A stretch of 64,000 nucleotides of DNA from assembly GCA_017442535.1 (NCBI GenBank), contig JAFRZL010000051.1, forward strand, positions 58,289 to 122,288. The letters run 5' to 3'. Positions 43,592 through 52,940 of this stretch are shown piece by piece. The number at the start of each line of letters is the position of its first letter. The first letter of the stretch is position 1. The notes under the pieces are model-generated. The model did not search any database and was not told the DNA's origin. It was given only the letters and a program-made list of their open reading frames with translations. A program made the translations under genes and the position numbers. This DNA is from Bacillota bacterium. Lineage in GTDB: Bacteria > Bacillota > Clostridia > Lachnospirales > Bianqueaceae.

Positions 43592-44341
43592 ATGAGTCCC
43601 CAAAAAGGAATCTATCCCTGGATCAAAGGCATTTTTCAGAAAGGATCGCCCGAGCCTGAGAAGCAGCCCGGACAGGCTCCCGATCAGGAGCCTGCAGAGA
43701 AGCCTGATAATCCTCCAATGACGGTTGTCTATGGAGGCCCCGGGTTCTTCAGAGGACGCGGTGCGGGCAGACCTGACAGAACCGAGATCAAGCTCGTTTA
43801 CGGCGGCCCGGCTTATTTCGCTAAGAAGAAGTCGGATGATCCTGACGATAATTATATCGAGGAAGTATATGCCGGCCCGGCATTTTTCCAGGAGCCCCCG
43901 CAGGACGATCCTGACGAAGCCATGATCCAGGGCGTCTATGCCGGCCCTGCGAATCCAGGCATTCCCGCAGTCCCGGACGACAAGGAAGACACGATCCCGA
44001 TCCCGCCGATTGAGGAAAAGGAAGATACCGTTCCGCCTCCCGAGGCCGGAGAGGAGAAAACGATGTCCGGGGCAGACGTTCAGAAGCTTTTTGAAGCCGT
44101 CTACGCCGGCCCGGCTTTCTGGAGCGGCAAGGATAAGGATAATGTACCTTTCATGCAGCTGTATGCGGCACCGATGGATCCGGATGCCGCGCGGAGGAAC
44201 GGCTTTATGTCCGGCAAAAAACAGGAAGGGGAGGGCCCCTTCTGCCCGGAATGCGGCGCTAAAGTCTGGGACGGACTGAAATTCTGCTCCGAGTGCGGAT
44301 GCCGCCTTAAGAAAGAAGAGAAAAATGAGCCTTCCGAGTGA
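43592..44341 (+). CDS. VY(G/A)GP-repeat protein with zinc ribbon, candidate radical SAM substrate
   Basis: A 249-residue, hydrophilic, Pro/Asp/Glu-rich protein without signal peptide or membrane helix. After an N-terminal segment (1-42) it carries VYGGPGFF at 46, VYGGPAYF at 69, VYAGPAFF at 92, VYAGPANP at 115, VYAGPAFW at 170 and the weaker LYAAPMDP at 190. The first four start exactly 23 residues apart, with acidic linkers. The C-terminus is a zinc ribbon (Cys218, Cys221, Cys232, Cys235). The linkers diverge while the aromatic motif stays fixed, as in multi-core precursor peptides. Its last 17 nt overlap a radical SAM/SPASM gene. I infer that the repeats are modified by that enzyme; a scaffold or binding role is the alternative. 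I do not know a named family. Confidence 0.75.
   Translation: MSPQKGIYPWIKGIFQKGSPEPEKQPGQAPDQEPAEKPDNPPMTVVYGGPGFFRGRGAGRPDRTEIKLVYGGPAYFAKKKSDDPDDNYIEEVYAGPAFFQEPPQDDPDEAMIQGVYAGPANPGIPAVPDDKEDTIPIPPIEEKEDTVPPPEAGEEKTMSGADVQKLFEAVYAGPAFWSGKDKDNVPFMQLYAAPMDPDAARRNGFMSGKKQEGEGPFCPECGAKVWDGLKFCSECGCRLKKEEKNEPSE
43727..44182 (+). repeat. Six VYxGP-type coding repeats
   Basis: Codons for the six octapeptide motifs lie at 43727, 43796, 43865, 43934, 44099 and 44159. The first four have a 69-nt period. The nucleotide sequences of the linkers have diverged, so the motif itself is what selection holds. Confidence 0.85.
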
Positions 44342-45362
44342 TTTTCCTTTTCAGCTGAAGTCCTGTGTATGGGAGATCACGCTTGCCTGCTGCTTCAGCT
44401 GTGCTTATTGCGGATCACGCGGCGGCAGGGCGCGTGAGAACGAACTGTCCACGGAGGAGTGCCTGAATGTGGCCGCGCAGCTTGCGGAGATCGGCTGCCG
44501 CCGGGTATCCATGATCGGCGGCGAAGTATTTATGCGGCCGGACTGGGACCGGATCGTGGAAGCGCTTACCTCGCGCGGGGTCAGAACCTGCATTATAACG
44601 AACGGATACCGGATGACCCCCGGGATCATCGAGACTTTACAGCGCGTGAATATCGAATCCGTGGCGGTATCGCTGGACGGCCCCGAACCGGTGCACGATG
44701 CCTTCCGCCAGAAAGGGAGCTACCGCCGTGCGGTCGAGACGATTCAGACACTCTGCGAGGCTGGCATCCCGACCTCGGTGATCAGCGCCCTGCGCGCGGA
44801 CAACGCGCCGCTGCTGCCGGTATTTTATGAAGAGCTGAAGCGCTTCCCGATTTTCGCGTGGCAGATCCAGGCCTGTTCGCCGATGGGGAATGCCAGTGAG
44901 AATCAGGTGGATGTGAATTTTGACGCCGCGAAGGTAATCCGCTTTGTCGCGAAACACGTGGAAACAGCGCCTTTCCTCATGGGTGTCGCGGATAATATCG
45001 GATATTACACGCCGGAGGAAGGGATCCTGCGCGGACGCAAAGGAGGCTTCTACACGGGCTGCAGCGCCGGGCTCACGACGGCCGGCATCGACAGTGTCGG
45101 CAATGTCAGAGGCTGCGAATCCATGTACGATCCGCGCTTTAATGAAGGAAACCTGCGGCAGCGGAGCCTGGCCGATATCTGGACGGACCCCGGCGCCTTT
45201 GCCTATAACCGCGGATTTACACCGGAGATGCTCTCGGGCAAATGCGGCAGCTGCGTCTACGGAGTGATATGCGCCGGAGGCTGCAGATCATATAATTACT
45301 TTACGACGGGAAAATTATACGAGAACCGTCTGTGCGCCAGAAAGGTGCGCTTGCCCGAATGA
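44325..45362 (+). CDS. Radical SAM/SPASM enzyme, candidate peptide maturase
   Basis: A 345-residue radical SAM enzyme. The SAM-binding 4Fe-4S motif CxxxCxxC is Cys22, Cys26 and Cys29, and IGGE at 64-67 is the GGE motif. The C-terminus has all seven SPASM cysteines: Cys246, Cys264, Cys307, Cys310, Cys316, Cys320 and Cys337, enough for two auxiliary 4Fe-4S clusters. SPASM enzymes modify peptides (PqqE, thioether and carbon-carbon crosslinkers, MftC) or sulfatases. Only 21 residues precede the first cluster, so there is no N-terminal peptide-recognition domain. The start lies inside the repeat-protein gene, 17 nt from its end, with a weak ribosome site, which points to translational coupling. 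Confidence 0.9.
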   Translation: MSLPSDFPFQLKSCVWEITLACCFSCAYCGSRGGRARENELSTEECLNVAAQLAEIGCRRVSMIGGEVFMRPDWDRIVEALTSRGVRTCIITNGYRMTPGIIETLQRVNIESVAVSLDGPEPVHDAFRQKGSYRRAVETIQTLCEAGIPTSVISALRADNAPLLPVFYEELKRFPIFAWQIQACSPMGNASENQVDVNFDAAKVIRFVAKHVETAPFLMGVADNIGYYTPEEGILRGRKGGFYTGCSAGLTTAGIDSVGNVRGCESMYDPRFNEGNLRQRSLADIWTDPGAFAYNRGFTPEMLSGKCGSCVYGVICAGGCRSYNYFTTGKLYENRLCARKVRLPE

Positions 45363-45428
45363 TAAGCGCCGGGAAACCTTTAATTTAAGATATATTTTGA
45401 CCCGCAGGGTCGGAAAGGGGCCGAAAGA

Positions 45429-45908
45429 ATGAAACGGCAGGACTATATTTCTTGGGATGAGTATTTTATGGGTGTCGCAAAGCTCGCAGGGCTGCGCTCC
45501 AAGGATCCGAGCACCCAGGTGGGAGCCTGTATCGTCAGTGACAAAAACAAAATCCTGTCCATGGGTTATAACGGACTGCCCATCGGGTGCTCCGATGATG
45601 AATTTCCCTGGGAACGCGAAGGGGAACAGCTCTCGACGAAATACCCTTATGTGACGCATTCCGAGCTGAACGCGATCCTGAATTACCGTGGCGGCAGCCT
45701 GGAAGGAGCCAAGATCTATGTCACGCTTTTCCCCTGCAATGAGTGCGCAAAAGCGATCATTCAGTCAGGCATCCGCACTGTCATTTATGAAAGCGATAAA
45801 TACGCCAATCTGGCGATGACGATCGCGTCCAAGAAGATGTTTGACGCGGCCGGCGTGAAGTATCTGCCATATAAGCCCACGGGCCGTAAGGTGCAGATTG
45901 ATCTGTAG
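45429..45908 (+). CDS. Deoxycytidylate deaminase
   Basis: A 159-residue zinc-dependent dCMP deaminase of the ComEB type. The catalytic zinc site is His77-x-Glu79 (THSELNA) and Cys103/Cys106 (PCNEC). It converts dCMP to dUMP, feeding thymidylate synthesis. The start has a good ribosome site, GGAAAGGGGCCG. It follows the radical SAM gene by 66 nt with only a 5-bp hairpin (GACCC/GGGTC) between, so some read-through from the candidate peptide locus is possible, but the function appears to be ordinary nucleotide metabolism. Confidence 0.95.
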   Translation: MKRQDYISWDEYFMGVAKLAGLRSKDPSTQVGACIVSDKNKILSMGYNGLPIGCSDDEFPWEREGEQLSTKYPYVTHSELNAILNYRGGSLEGAKIYVTLFPCNECAKAIIQSGIRTVIYESDKYANLAMTIASKKMFDAAGVKYLPYKPTGRKVQIDL

Positions 45909-45935
45909 GCTGCATAACCGGGAGGAGAGCGTGCA

Positions 45936-47315
45936 ATGAATGAGAAGGATCTTGGCGAACTGATCGCGGCGCAGCGGCGGCTGTTCGCGAGCGGACGGAC
46001 CCTGCCTGTGGATTTCCGTCTTCGCATGCTGAAGAAGCTCAAAGAAACGCTTCGGTTTCATGAAAACGAGGTGCTGGAGGCGCTGGAGCATGATCTCGGC
46101 AAGAACCGTTTCGAGGGCTATATGTGCGAAGTCGGCATGACATATGCGGAGATCAGCTACCTGTGCAGGCATCTGCGCCGGTTTGCGGCTCCCGGACGGG
46201 TACGCACGCCCCTGGCCCAGTTTGCCGCGAAAAGCTACAGCCAGCCGTCGCCCTATGGAAACGTTCTGATCATGAGTCCGTGGAATTATCCGCTGATGCT
46301 CACACTGGAACCGCTTGCGGACGCGATCGCCGCCGGTAATACCGTGATCGTTAAGCCGAGTGCCTACTCGCCTGCCACGAGTGAAGTCGTGGCACGCATC
46401 CTCGGGGAATGCTTCCCCAGAGAATATGTGGCGGTGGTGACGGGCGGACGGGCCGAGAATCAGGCGCTCCTGGAGCAGAAATTCGACATGATTTTCTTTA
46501 CCGGCAGCCAGAACGTCGGCAAGGAAGTGCTGCGCCACGCCGCGGAGCACCTGACGCCTGCCGTGCTGGAACTGGGAGGAAAGAGTCCCTGCATCGTCGA
46601 CCGGACAGCCAATATTCCGCTCGCGGCCAGGCGCATCGTTTTTGGCAAGTTCCTGAACGCCGGGCAGACCTGCGTGGCGCCGGATTACGTCCTCTGCGAC
46701 AGGAGGATCAAGGATGAGCTGACACAGGCGATCCTCACTGAGATCGAGCGGCAGTACGGAAGTGATACCCTGCACAATGCCCACTATGGCCGCATCATCA
46801 ACCGGAAGCATTTTTCACGGCTGCTGGGTCTGGTTGACCCCGACAAAACCGTGATCGGAGGGACGGGGGACGCAGAAACACTGTGGATCGCTCCGACGGT
46901 GATGGACATGGTCACCTGGGAAGACAAGGTGATGCAGGAAGAGATCTTCGGCCCCATTCTGCCGATCCTGACCTATGATAAGCTCCCGCAGGCCGTGAAA
47001 GACCTGGCTGATAAGCCCAAACCTCTGGCGCTGTATTTCTTTTCCGAGAATCCGAAGCATATCCGTCATGTGATGGAGGAGTGCCGTTTCGGCGGCGGGT
47101 GTGTGAATGATACGATCATCCATCTGGCCACCTCCGAGATGGGCTTCGGCGGCGTGGGTGAGAGCGGTATGGGCTCTTATCACGGCAGGGCCGGGTTCGA
47201 TTGTTTCACCCATTATAAAAGCATTGTGGATAAGGGGACGCTGATCGATCTGCCGATGCGCTATCAGCCGTCCACCCGCCTTAACGAAAAGCTGATCAGT
47301 CTGTTTCTGCGATAA
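45936..47315 (+). CDS. Aldehyde dehydrogenase (class 3-like)
   Basis: A 459-residue NAD(P)-dependent aldehyde dehydrogenase. The catalytic cysteine is Cys246 in NAGQTCVAPDY and the general base is Glu212 in LELGGKSP. SPWNYPL and FFTGSQNVGKEV form the cofactor pocket. It lacks the N-terminal extension of class 1/2 enzymes and resembles the class 3/fatty aldehyde group, which oxidises medium- and long-chain aldehydes. It has no obvious pathway partner nearby. The ribosome site GGGAGGAG is strong. Confidence 0.93.
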   Translation: MNEKDLGELIAAQRRLFASGRTLPVDFRLRMLKKLKETLRFHENEVLEALEHDLGKNRFEGYMCEVGMTYAEISYLCRHLRRFAAPGRVRTPLAQFAAKSYSQPSPYGNVLIMSPWNYPLMLTLEPLADAIAAGNTVIVKPSAYSPATSEVVARILGECFPREYVAVVTGGRAENQALLEQKFDMIFFTGSQNVGKEVLRHAAEHLTPAVLELGGKSPCIVDRTANIPLAARRIVFGKFLNAGQTCVAPDYVLCDRRIKDELTQAILTEIERQYGSDTLHNAHYGRIINRKHFSRLLGLVDPDKTVIGGTGDAETLWIAPTVMDMVTWEDKVMQEEIFGPILPILTYDKLPQAVKDLADKPKPLALYFFSENPKHIRHVMEECRFGGGCVNDTIIHLATSEMGFGGVGESGMGSYHGRAGFDCFTHYKSIVDKGTLIDLPMRYQPSTRLNEKLISLFLR

Positions 47316-47348
47316 TCAGACACTCTATTGTAAAGGAGAAAGCCTATT

Positions 47349-47816
47349 ATGAAATGTCCATTCTGCGGATCGGATCGTTTGAAAGTAATTGACTCCAGAG
47401 CGACCGGCACGGATGCTATTCGCCGCCGCCGTGAATGCGAGGACTGCAGGGGGCGCTTTACCACTTACGAAAAGATCGAGGACATGCCGATCTTTGTGGT
47501 CAAAAAGGATAATTCACGTGAAGAGTTTGACCGCAACAAGCTCATTGACCGCGTGATGCGCTCCACCTATAAGAGGCCCGTTTCGCTGGAACAGGTCGAG
47601 AAAATCGCGGACGACATCGAAAAGGCCGCTCAGGGCCAGATGCCTCACGAGATCACGACCCGCGAGATCGGAGAGATGGTCATGGACCGCCTGAAACAGA
47701 TCGATCAGGTCGCCTATGTGCGCTTTGCTTCGGTGTACCGTGAATTCAAGGATGTCAATTCCTTTATGGATGAACTGTCCAGACTGATTGAGCATAACCG
47801 CTCACACGAGGACTGA
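47349..47816 (+). CDS. nrdR: Ribonucleotide reductase regulator NrdR
   Basis: A 155-residue repressor. An N-terminal zinc ribbon (CPFCGS, then CEDC) binds DNA and an ATP-cone domain (about 47-137, starting FVVKKDNSREEFDRNKL) senses dATP/ATP. It represses ribonucleotide reductase genes when dATP is high. The length and motifs are standard. It lies 3 nt upstream of addA, so the regulator of nucleotide supply and a recombination enzyme are co-transcribed. Confidence 0.96.
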   Translation: MKCPFCGSDRLKVIDSRATGTDAIRRRRECEDCRGRFTTYEKIEDMPIFVVKKDNSREEFDRNKLIDRVMRSTYKRPVSLEQVEKIADDIEKAAQGQMPHEITTREIGEMVMDRLKQIDQVAYVRFASVYREFKDVNSFMDELSRLIEHNRSHED

Positions 47817-47819
47817 TCC

Positions 47820-50800
47820 ATGCAGTTTGCCCCGGAACAAATCGAAGTTATACGTCACCAGGGCGGGAATCTCCTGGTTTCCGCCGCGGCGGGCGCAGGA
47901 AAAACTACGGTGCTGGTAGAGAGGATTTTCCGGCTGCTGATCGACCCCGATCACGGGGTGGATCTGGACCGGATGCTGATCGTGACCTTCACTAATCTGG
48001 CTGCTGCTCAGATGAAAGATAAAATCTACCGGCGCCTGATGAAGGAGCTGACCGATCATCCCGAATCGGAGAGGGTCCGCCGCCAGATCAATCTGATCCC
48101 GCGCTGCTCGATCATGACCATTCATGCTTACTGCCTGTCGCTGGTCAGGCAGTATATTGCGCTGATCCCGCGCCTGGATCCAGCGTTCAGGGTGGCGGAA
48201 GCCAATGAAAACGCGCTGCTTTCGATGGATGTGCTCACCGAGACGGTATCCGGCTGGTATGACCGCGTGGATGCCGACCCGGACAGCCCGGAAGCGGCGG
48301 ATTTTTCGTGCATGCTGCGGCAATTCGGCGGGGCAAGGCATGATGCGGATCTGGAGCCCCTTGTACTGGATCTGTACCGGTTTATGGAGTCGCTTGCCGA
48401 TCCATGGGGATGGCTTGCCCGGAGCGTGGAGATGTTCCGGGGAGAGGATCCTACTCTGTATTCGGCCATGCGTGGGCTGGAGCGTCTGGTGCGGGATTTT
48501 GACGAGGCCTTCCATCAGGAGAAACTGTCGCGCGGACTCCTGGATTATCATGATTTCGAAACCTACGCCAGACAGATCCTGCTGGCGCCGGATGGCACGG
48601 AGAGCGCCGCGGCGCGTGAACAGCAGCAACAATACGAACTGATTTTTATAGATGAGTATCAGGACAGCAATGAAGTGCAGGAATTGATCCTGAATACGGT
48701 CGCCCGCCGGGACGAAGACGGACAGACCAATAATATTTTTATGGTCGGCGACGTCAAACAAAGCATTTACGGCTTCCGCGCGGCGAGACCGCAGCTTTTT
48801 ATGCAAAAGCTCAGAGATTACCACCTGAATCGTGCGCCGCGAAAGATCTTCCTCGGCACGAACTACCGCAGCCGAGAAAAGGTGCTCGAGGGGATCAATG
48901 ACATTTTCCGCAGTCTGATGACCGGAGGGAAAGCCGGTATCCGCTATGATGAAAACCATGAACTGAGGGCGGGGCTTTCTTTTCCTGAGGCGCCGGGAGA
49001 AGTGGCGTGTTACAAGCCGGAATTCTGCCTGCTTGAACTGCCTGAGGAGGCGCGGGACAAAAACGCCGCAGAGGCGGATTGGGTGGCGGCACGGATCGAG
49101 GCCATGCTGCGCAATCCCTGGGAGTATGCGGTTTACGATGGAGACTTAAAGGAGTACCGGCCGCTTGAAGCCGGAGACATTGTTATTCTGCTGCGCGCCG
49201 CGCGTACATCCGGAAGCCTCTACCGGAAAGCGCTGGAGAGCCGGCATATTCCGGCCTCCACCGCCACATCGCAGTCTTTCTTTGATACAGTGGAAATCCA
49301 TCTGGTGCTGAATCTCCTTTCGATTATCGATAACCCGGATCAGGATATACCGCTCGAGGGCGTTCTCCACTCACCCCTCTATGAGTTTACATCGGAGGAA
49401 CTGGCCGCGATCTGCCTGGAGACGGACGGAGGTGCGGGATTCTGGAACCGTGTTCGCGAATATGCCGGGAAGGGCCGGGACCGTTATCTTGCAAGCCGTC
49501 TGCAGGCCTTCATGGAGGATCTGGAGCGGTGGCGCGACTGGAGTGAGAGCCTAAGAGTGGAGGAACTGCTCGACCGGCTCTACCGGACGACCGGGCTGTA
49601 CGAAATCATGGGAGCCATGTCGGACGGCGCAAGGCGGCTGGCCAATCTGGACATGATGATGGAGAGGGCCGAAGCCTTTGAAAACGGCACATACAGCGGA
49701 CTCTTCCAGTTCCTGCGCTTTATCGGACGCATGCGTGAGCGCCAGCAGGATTATGAAGAGCAGGATGAAGCCAAAACCTCCAATGCCGTCAGGATCATGA
49801 CGATTCATAAGAGCAAAGGCCTGGAGTTTCCAGTGGTCTTTGTATGCGGACTGGCCCACCAGTTCTCAAACGCGGATTCCAGCGGGCACTTCCTGATGCA
49901 TGAAAAGCTCGGGATCGGGTGCGTCCGCATCGACCATGAGCGCAAACTTTTCTTTGAGACGGACAGGCTCCGCGCCATCAGCAAGGCCAAGCATGACGAA
50001 ATGCTTGCCGAGGAAATGCGGATCCTGTATACGGCTTTCACAAGAGCCAGGGAGCGGCTTTACGCCGTTGGGACCATTCCCGCGAAAAAATCACTGCTCC
50101 TGCCGGATGTCCCGGAACCAGATCCGCTGTATGAAATCCCCGAGGACGAAGCTTTTACGGCTAAGAACTCTCTGGAATGGATGCTTAAGATCCTGACCAA
50201 TACCGGCACCAATTCATGGGAGTTCAACGTGGAGCCGCTTGCCGGCCTCCCGGAACAGGAGGGAGAGCAGGAGGAGCCCCGCTCCGGATGCAGTGCTGCA
50301 CCGGAGGAGAGTCAGGAGGGCCCGGACGAACTCTCAGAAAGACTCCTCTGGCAGTATCCTCACGGCTGGAGCAAAGGCATGCCGCTGCTCCTCTCGGTTT
50401 CCGCACTTAAGAAACCGGTCGAAGCCCCCGAAGAACAGGGCGAGATCCCCTGGAGCGAACTCCTGAAGCGTGAGGCACCGGCGGAGAACGACGAAGGCTC
50501 CACGGAAATCTTTCGCGGCGCGGCGGGCGGAACCCTTTTCCATGAAGTCGTTTCGCGCCTTGACCTTGGCCGCCTGCAGGATGCGGAGGATTGCCGTCAG
50601 GCACTCGCGGAGCTCGCCCGGAAAGGGATCATTACCGAAGAAGCCTGCCGGCAGTTCCCGGTGGACTGGCTCGTGCGGTTCGGCAATTCGGAGCTGTGCG
50701 CCAGGATGCGCCGCACGGATAAGCTCCTGCGAGAGGAACCCTTTATGAAAGGCTATACGCCGGCCGAGCTGAAACGGCTCGTCCCGGAATACCCTCTGCC

Positions 50801-51038
50801 CGAAGGCGCGGAGGAACAGGATTTTATCGTGGTGCAGGGTGTCATCGACGCAGCTTTCCTGGAGGATGGCGCGTGGGTCATCCTGGACTATAAGACGGAT
50901 CACACTTTCCCGCCCCGGGTGCTTGCCATGTACAGGCGGCAGCTGACCATGTACGCGGATGCCCTGGCAGCGATCACGGGGATCCCGGTGAAAGAATGCC
51001 TGCTGTACCAGGTCAGAAGCGGCCGTGAATGGAGATAA
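47820..51038 (+). CDS. addA: AddA-type helicase-nuclease
   Basis: A 1072-residue UvrD/RecB-family helicase with a C-terminal nuclease. Walker A is AAAGAGKTT (22-30), Walker B is FIDEYQDSN and motif VI is YTAFTRARERL. The RecB-type nuclease domain has His in AGGTLFHE, Asp in GVIDAAF and ILDYKTD with a QLTMYADAL helix, so it should be active. AddA with AddB resects double-strand breaks to Chi sites. It is slightly shorter than the usual 1150-1250 residues. No addB is adjacent, whereas addB usually lies just upstream. Confidence 0.9.
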   Translation: MQFAPEQIEVIRHQGGNLLVSAAAGAGKTTVLVERIFRLLIDPDHGVDLDRMLIVTFTNLAAAQMKDKIYRRLMKELTDHPESERVRRQINLIPRCSIMTIHAYCLSLVRQYIALIPRLDPAFRVAEANENALLSMDVLTETVSGWYDRVDADPDSPEAADFSCMLRQFGGARHDADLEPLVLDLYRFMESLADPWGWLARSVEMFRGEDPTLYSAMRGLERLVRDFDEAFHQEKLSRGLLDYHDFETYARQILLAPDGTESAAAREQQQQYELIFIDEYQDSNEVQELILNTVARRDEDGQTNNIFMVGDVKQSIYGFRAARPQLFMQKLRDYHLNRAPRKIFLGTNYRSREKVLEGINDIFRSLMTGGKAGIRYDENHELRAGLSFPEAPGEVACYKPEFCLLELPEEARDKNAAEADWVAARIEAMLRNPWEYAVYDGDLKEYRPLEAGDIVILLRAARTSGSLYRKALESRHIPASTATSQSFFDTVEIHLVLNLLSIIDNPDQDIPLEGVLHSPLYEFTSEELAAICLETDGGAGFWNRVREYAGKGRDRYLASRLQAFMEDLERWRDWSESLRVEELLDRLYRTTGLYEIMGAMSDGARRLANLDMMMERAEAFENGTYSGLFQFLRFIGRMRERQQDYEEQDEAKTSNAVRIMTIHKSKGLEFPVVFVCGLAHQFSNADSSGHFLMHEKLGIGCVRIDHERKLFFETDRLRAISKAKHDEMLAEEMRILYTAFTRARERLYAVGTIPAKKSLLLPDVPEPDPLYEIPEDEAFTAKNSLEWMLKILTNTGTNSWEFNVEPLAGLPEQEGEQEEPRSGCSAAPEESQEGPDELSERLLWQYPHGWSKGMPLLLSVSALKKPVEAPEEQGEIPWSELLKREAPAENDEGSTEIFRGAAGGTLFHEVVSRLDLGRLQDAEDCRQALAELARKGIITEEACRQFPVDWLVRFGNSELCARMRRTDKLLREEPFMKGYTPAELKRLVPEYPLPEGAEEQDFIVVQGVIDAAFLEDGAWVILDYKTDHTFPPRVLAMYRRQLTMYADALAAITGIPVKECLLYQVRSGREWR

Positions 51039-51042
51039 AGGA

Positions 51043-52815
51043 TTGAATAAACTGAATCAGGAACAGTATCAGGCGGTCACCGGAAAGGAGAAGGCGATCC
51101 TGGTACTGGCCGGACCCGGATCCGGCAAAACGACGATGATCGTCCACAGGGTAGCCCACCTGCTGGAACAGGGGGTGCCCGGGGACGGGATTCTGGTGAT
51201 GACATACACGAAAGCGGCAGCGCAGGAGATGCGCAGCCGCTTTTTACGTTTAGCGGGGACGGAGACAACACCTGTCCGCTTTGGAACCTTCCATTCGGTT
51301 TTCTGGGAAATGCTGCGGCGCCGCGGCCGGACGGGCGGACTAAGCTTGCTGGAAGAGGACGGCGCAAGGATGCTGGCAGCGGAGCTGCTCGCGGATCATT
51401 GGGAATATCCTCGTGCAGAAGCAGTGGAGCTCGCCGGGGATCTGCTGAACGCACTGAGCTACCGCCGCAATACCGGCAGACCGGCCTCCGCGGAGAATAC
51501 TCTCCCGGTGGAAATGGAACGTTTTGCCGGACTGTATCAGGAGGCCAAACACGCGACAGGCAAACTCGATTTTGATGATCTGCTGACCATGACGCTGCAG
51601 ATGCTGCGGAATGAGCCCCAGACCGCCGCGCAGTTTCAGAACCGATGGCGGCATGTTCTGGTGGATGAATTCCAGGACATCAATCCGGTGCAGTATGAGT
51701 GCCTGAAAAAGCTTGCCGGGCCGGCGACGCATGTTTTTGCCGTAGGGGATGATGATCAGTCCATCTACGGATTCCGCGGCGCGGCGCCCGGTATCATGAA
51801 AATGTACCTGCAGGATTTCACACCATGCAGGACGATTACACTTCGCTGGAATTACCGTTCCACGCCGCAGATCGTGACCTTCTCCGGCAAGATCATCAGC
51901 CATAATACGGACCGCCTGGACAAATCCATCAGCGCGAGCCGCGGGGACGGAACCCCTGTCCGGACCCTTATCCTCAAAGACAGCCGGACCGAATGCCGCC
52001 GTATCGCCGAATTTGCACGGAGCCTTGCCCGCCCCTCGGATCTCGCGATCCTTTTCCGGAGCCTGTATGACAGCGCGGAACTATGCCGGACCCTGGCAGA
52101 TTACCGGATTCCCTTTACGATAAAAGGTGAGACCTCCGATCCGCTGGAACACTGGATCGGTGATGATCTGGAACTGTTCTTTCACGCGGCATGCGGCGAC
52201 CAGAAGGCCTTTCTGACGATCCTCCGTAAGCCGGGACGCGGGATCCCCATGGGGATCATGAGCTGGCTGAACGAGGAGACCCCGCCTGAAGCCCTGCTTC
52301 ATTACAGCATGAAGGATGAGGTGCGGGTCGCGCTTGAAGAACTCCTGTATCACCTGCACAAACTCGCTGATGAACGGCCGGCCCGGGCCGCCGCAAGGAT
52401 TTTCAAACAGCTGGAATATGGCAGGGCGTTGGAACAGGAAGCCGAAAAGACGGGAATCCCTTATCGGGAATTCGAGAAACGGTTCCGTTTTTTTACCGAA
52501 GCCATGCGTAAGGCCCCGACATGGGATGACTGGTTCCGGCTGCGCCGCGAAGGGATCGAGCAGAATCGCGGCGGCGAGGAGGGCGTGCGGATGATGACCC
52601 TTCATGCCTCCAAAGGGCTGGAATTCCCCTGCGTCTGGCTCCCGCAGCTGGAAAAAGATCTTCTGCCGCATGCACGCGCGGAAGATATTATGGAGGAGCG
52701 CAGGCTGTTTTACGTGGGCTGCACCAGAGCCCGCGACCAACTGGTGATCAGCACTTCCCGGCGCAGAGGCGGGGGCAGGCGCGAAGCCTCGGAATTCTGG
52801 GGCGACTGGGAATAA
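51043..52815 (+). CDS. UvrD/PcrA-family helicase
   Basis: A 590-residue superfamily 1A helicase starting MNKLNQEQYQAVTGKEKAIL. Walker A is GPGSGKTT (24-31), Walker B VDEFQDIN and motif III GDDDQSIYGFRGA; FYVGCTRARDQL near the C-terminus is motif VI. It is shorter than PcrA (about 730) and lacks its C-terminal tail. I chose the TTG at 51043, 8 nt after GGAG, just past the addA stop. It is co-transcribed with addA and may take part in the same repair process. Confidence 0.88.
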   Translation: MNKLNQEQYQAVTGKEKAILVLAGPGSGKTTMIVHRVAHLLEQGVPGDGILVMTYTKAAAQEMRSRFLRLAGTETTPVRFGTFHSVFWEMLRRRGRTGGLSLLEEDGARMLAAELLADHWEYPRAEAVELAGDLLNALSYRRNTGRPASAENTLPVEMERFAGLYQEAKHATGKLDFDDLLTMTLQMLRNEPQTAAQFQNRWRHVLVDEFQDINPVQYECLKKLAGPATHVFAVGDDDQSIYGFRGAAPGIMKMYLQDFTPCRTITLRWNYRSTPQIVTFSGKIISHNTDRLDKSISASRGDGTPVRTLILKDSRTECRRIAEFARSLARPSDLAILFRSLYDSAELCRTLADYRIPFTIKGETSDPLEHWIGDDLELFFHAACGDQKAFLTILRKPGRGIPMGIMSWLNEETPPEALLHYSMKDEVRVALEELLYHLHKLADERPARAAARIFKQLEYGRALEQEAEKTGIPYREFEKRFRFFTEAMRKAPTWDDWFRLRREGIEQNRGGEEGVRMMTLHASKGLEFPCVWLPQLEKDLLPHARAEDIMEERRLFYVGCTRARDQLVISTSRRRGGGRREASEFWGDWE

Positions 52816-52940
52816 AGGAGGGGGCCGGATCGGTTTTTTTTGGATTTACTCTTTTCTTTTTACCGCAAATGCATTATAATAATAATGATATACTCTGCAG
52901 TTTGATATGCAGGAGCTAAGATAGATTACAGGAGGTTATG

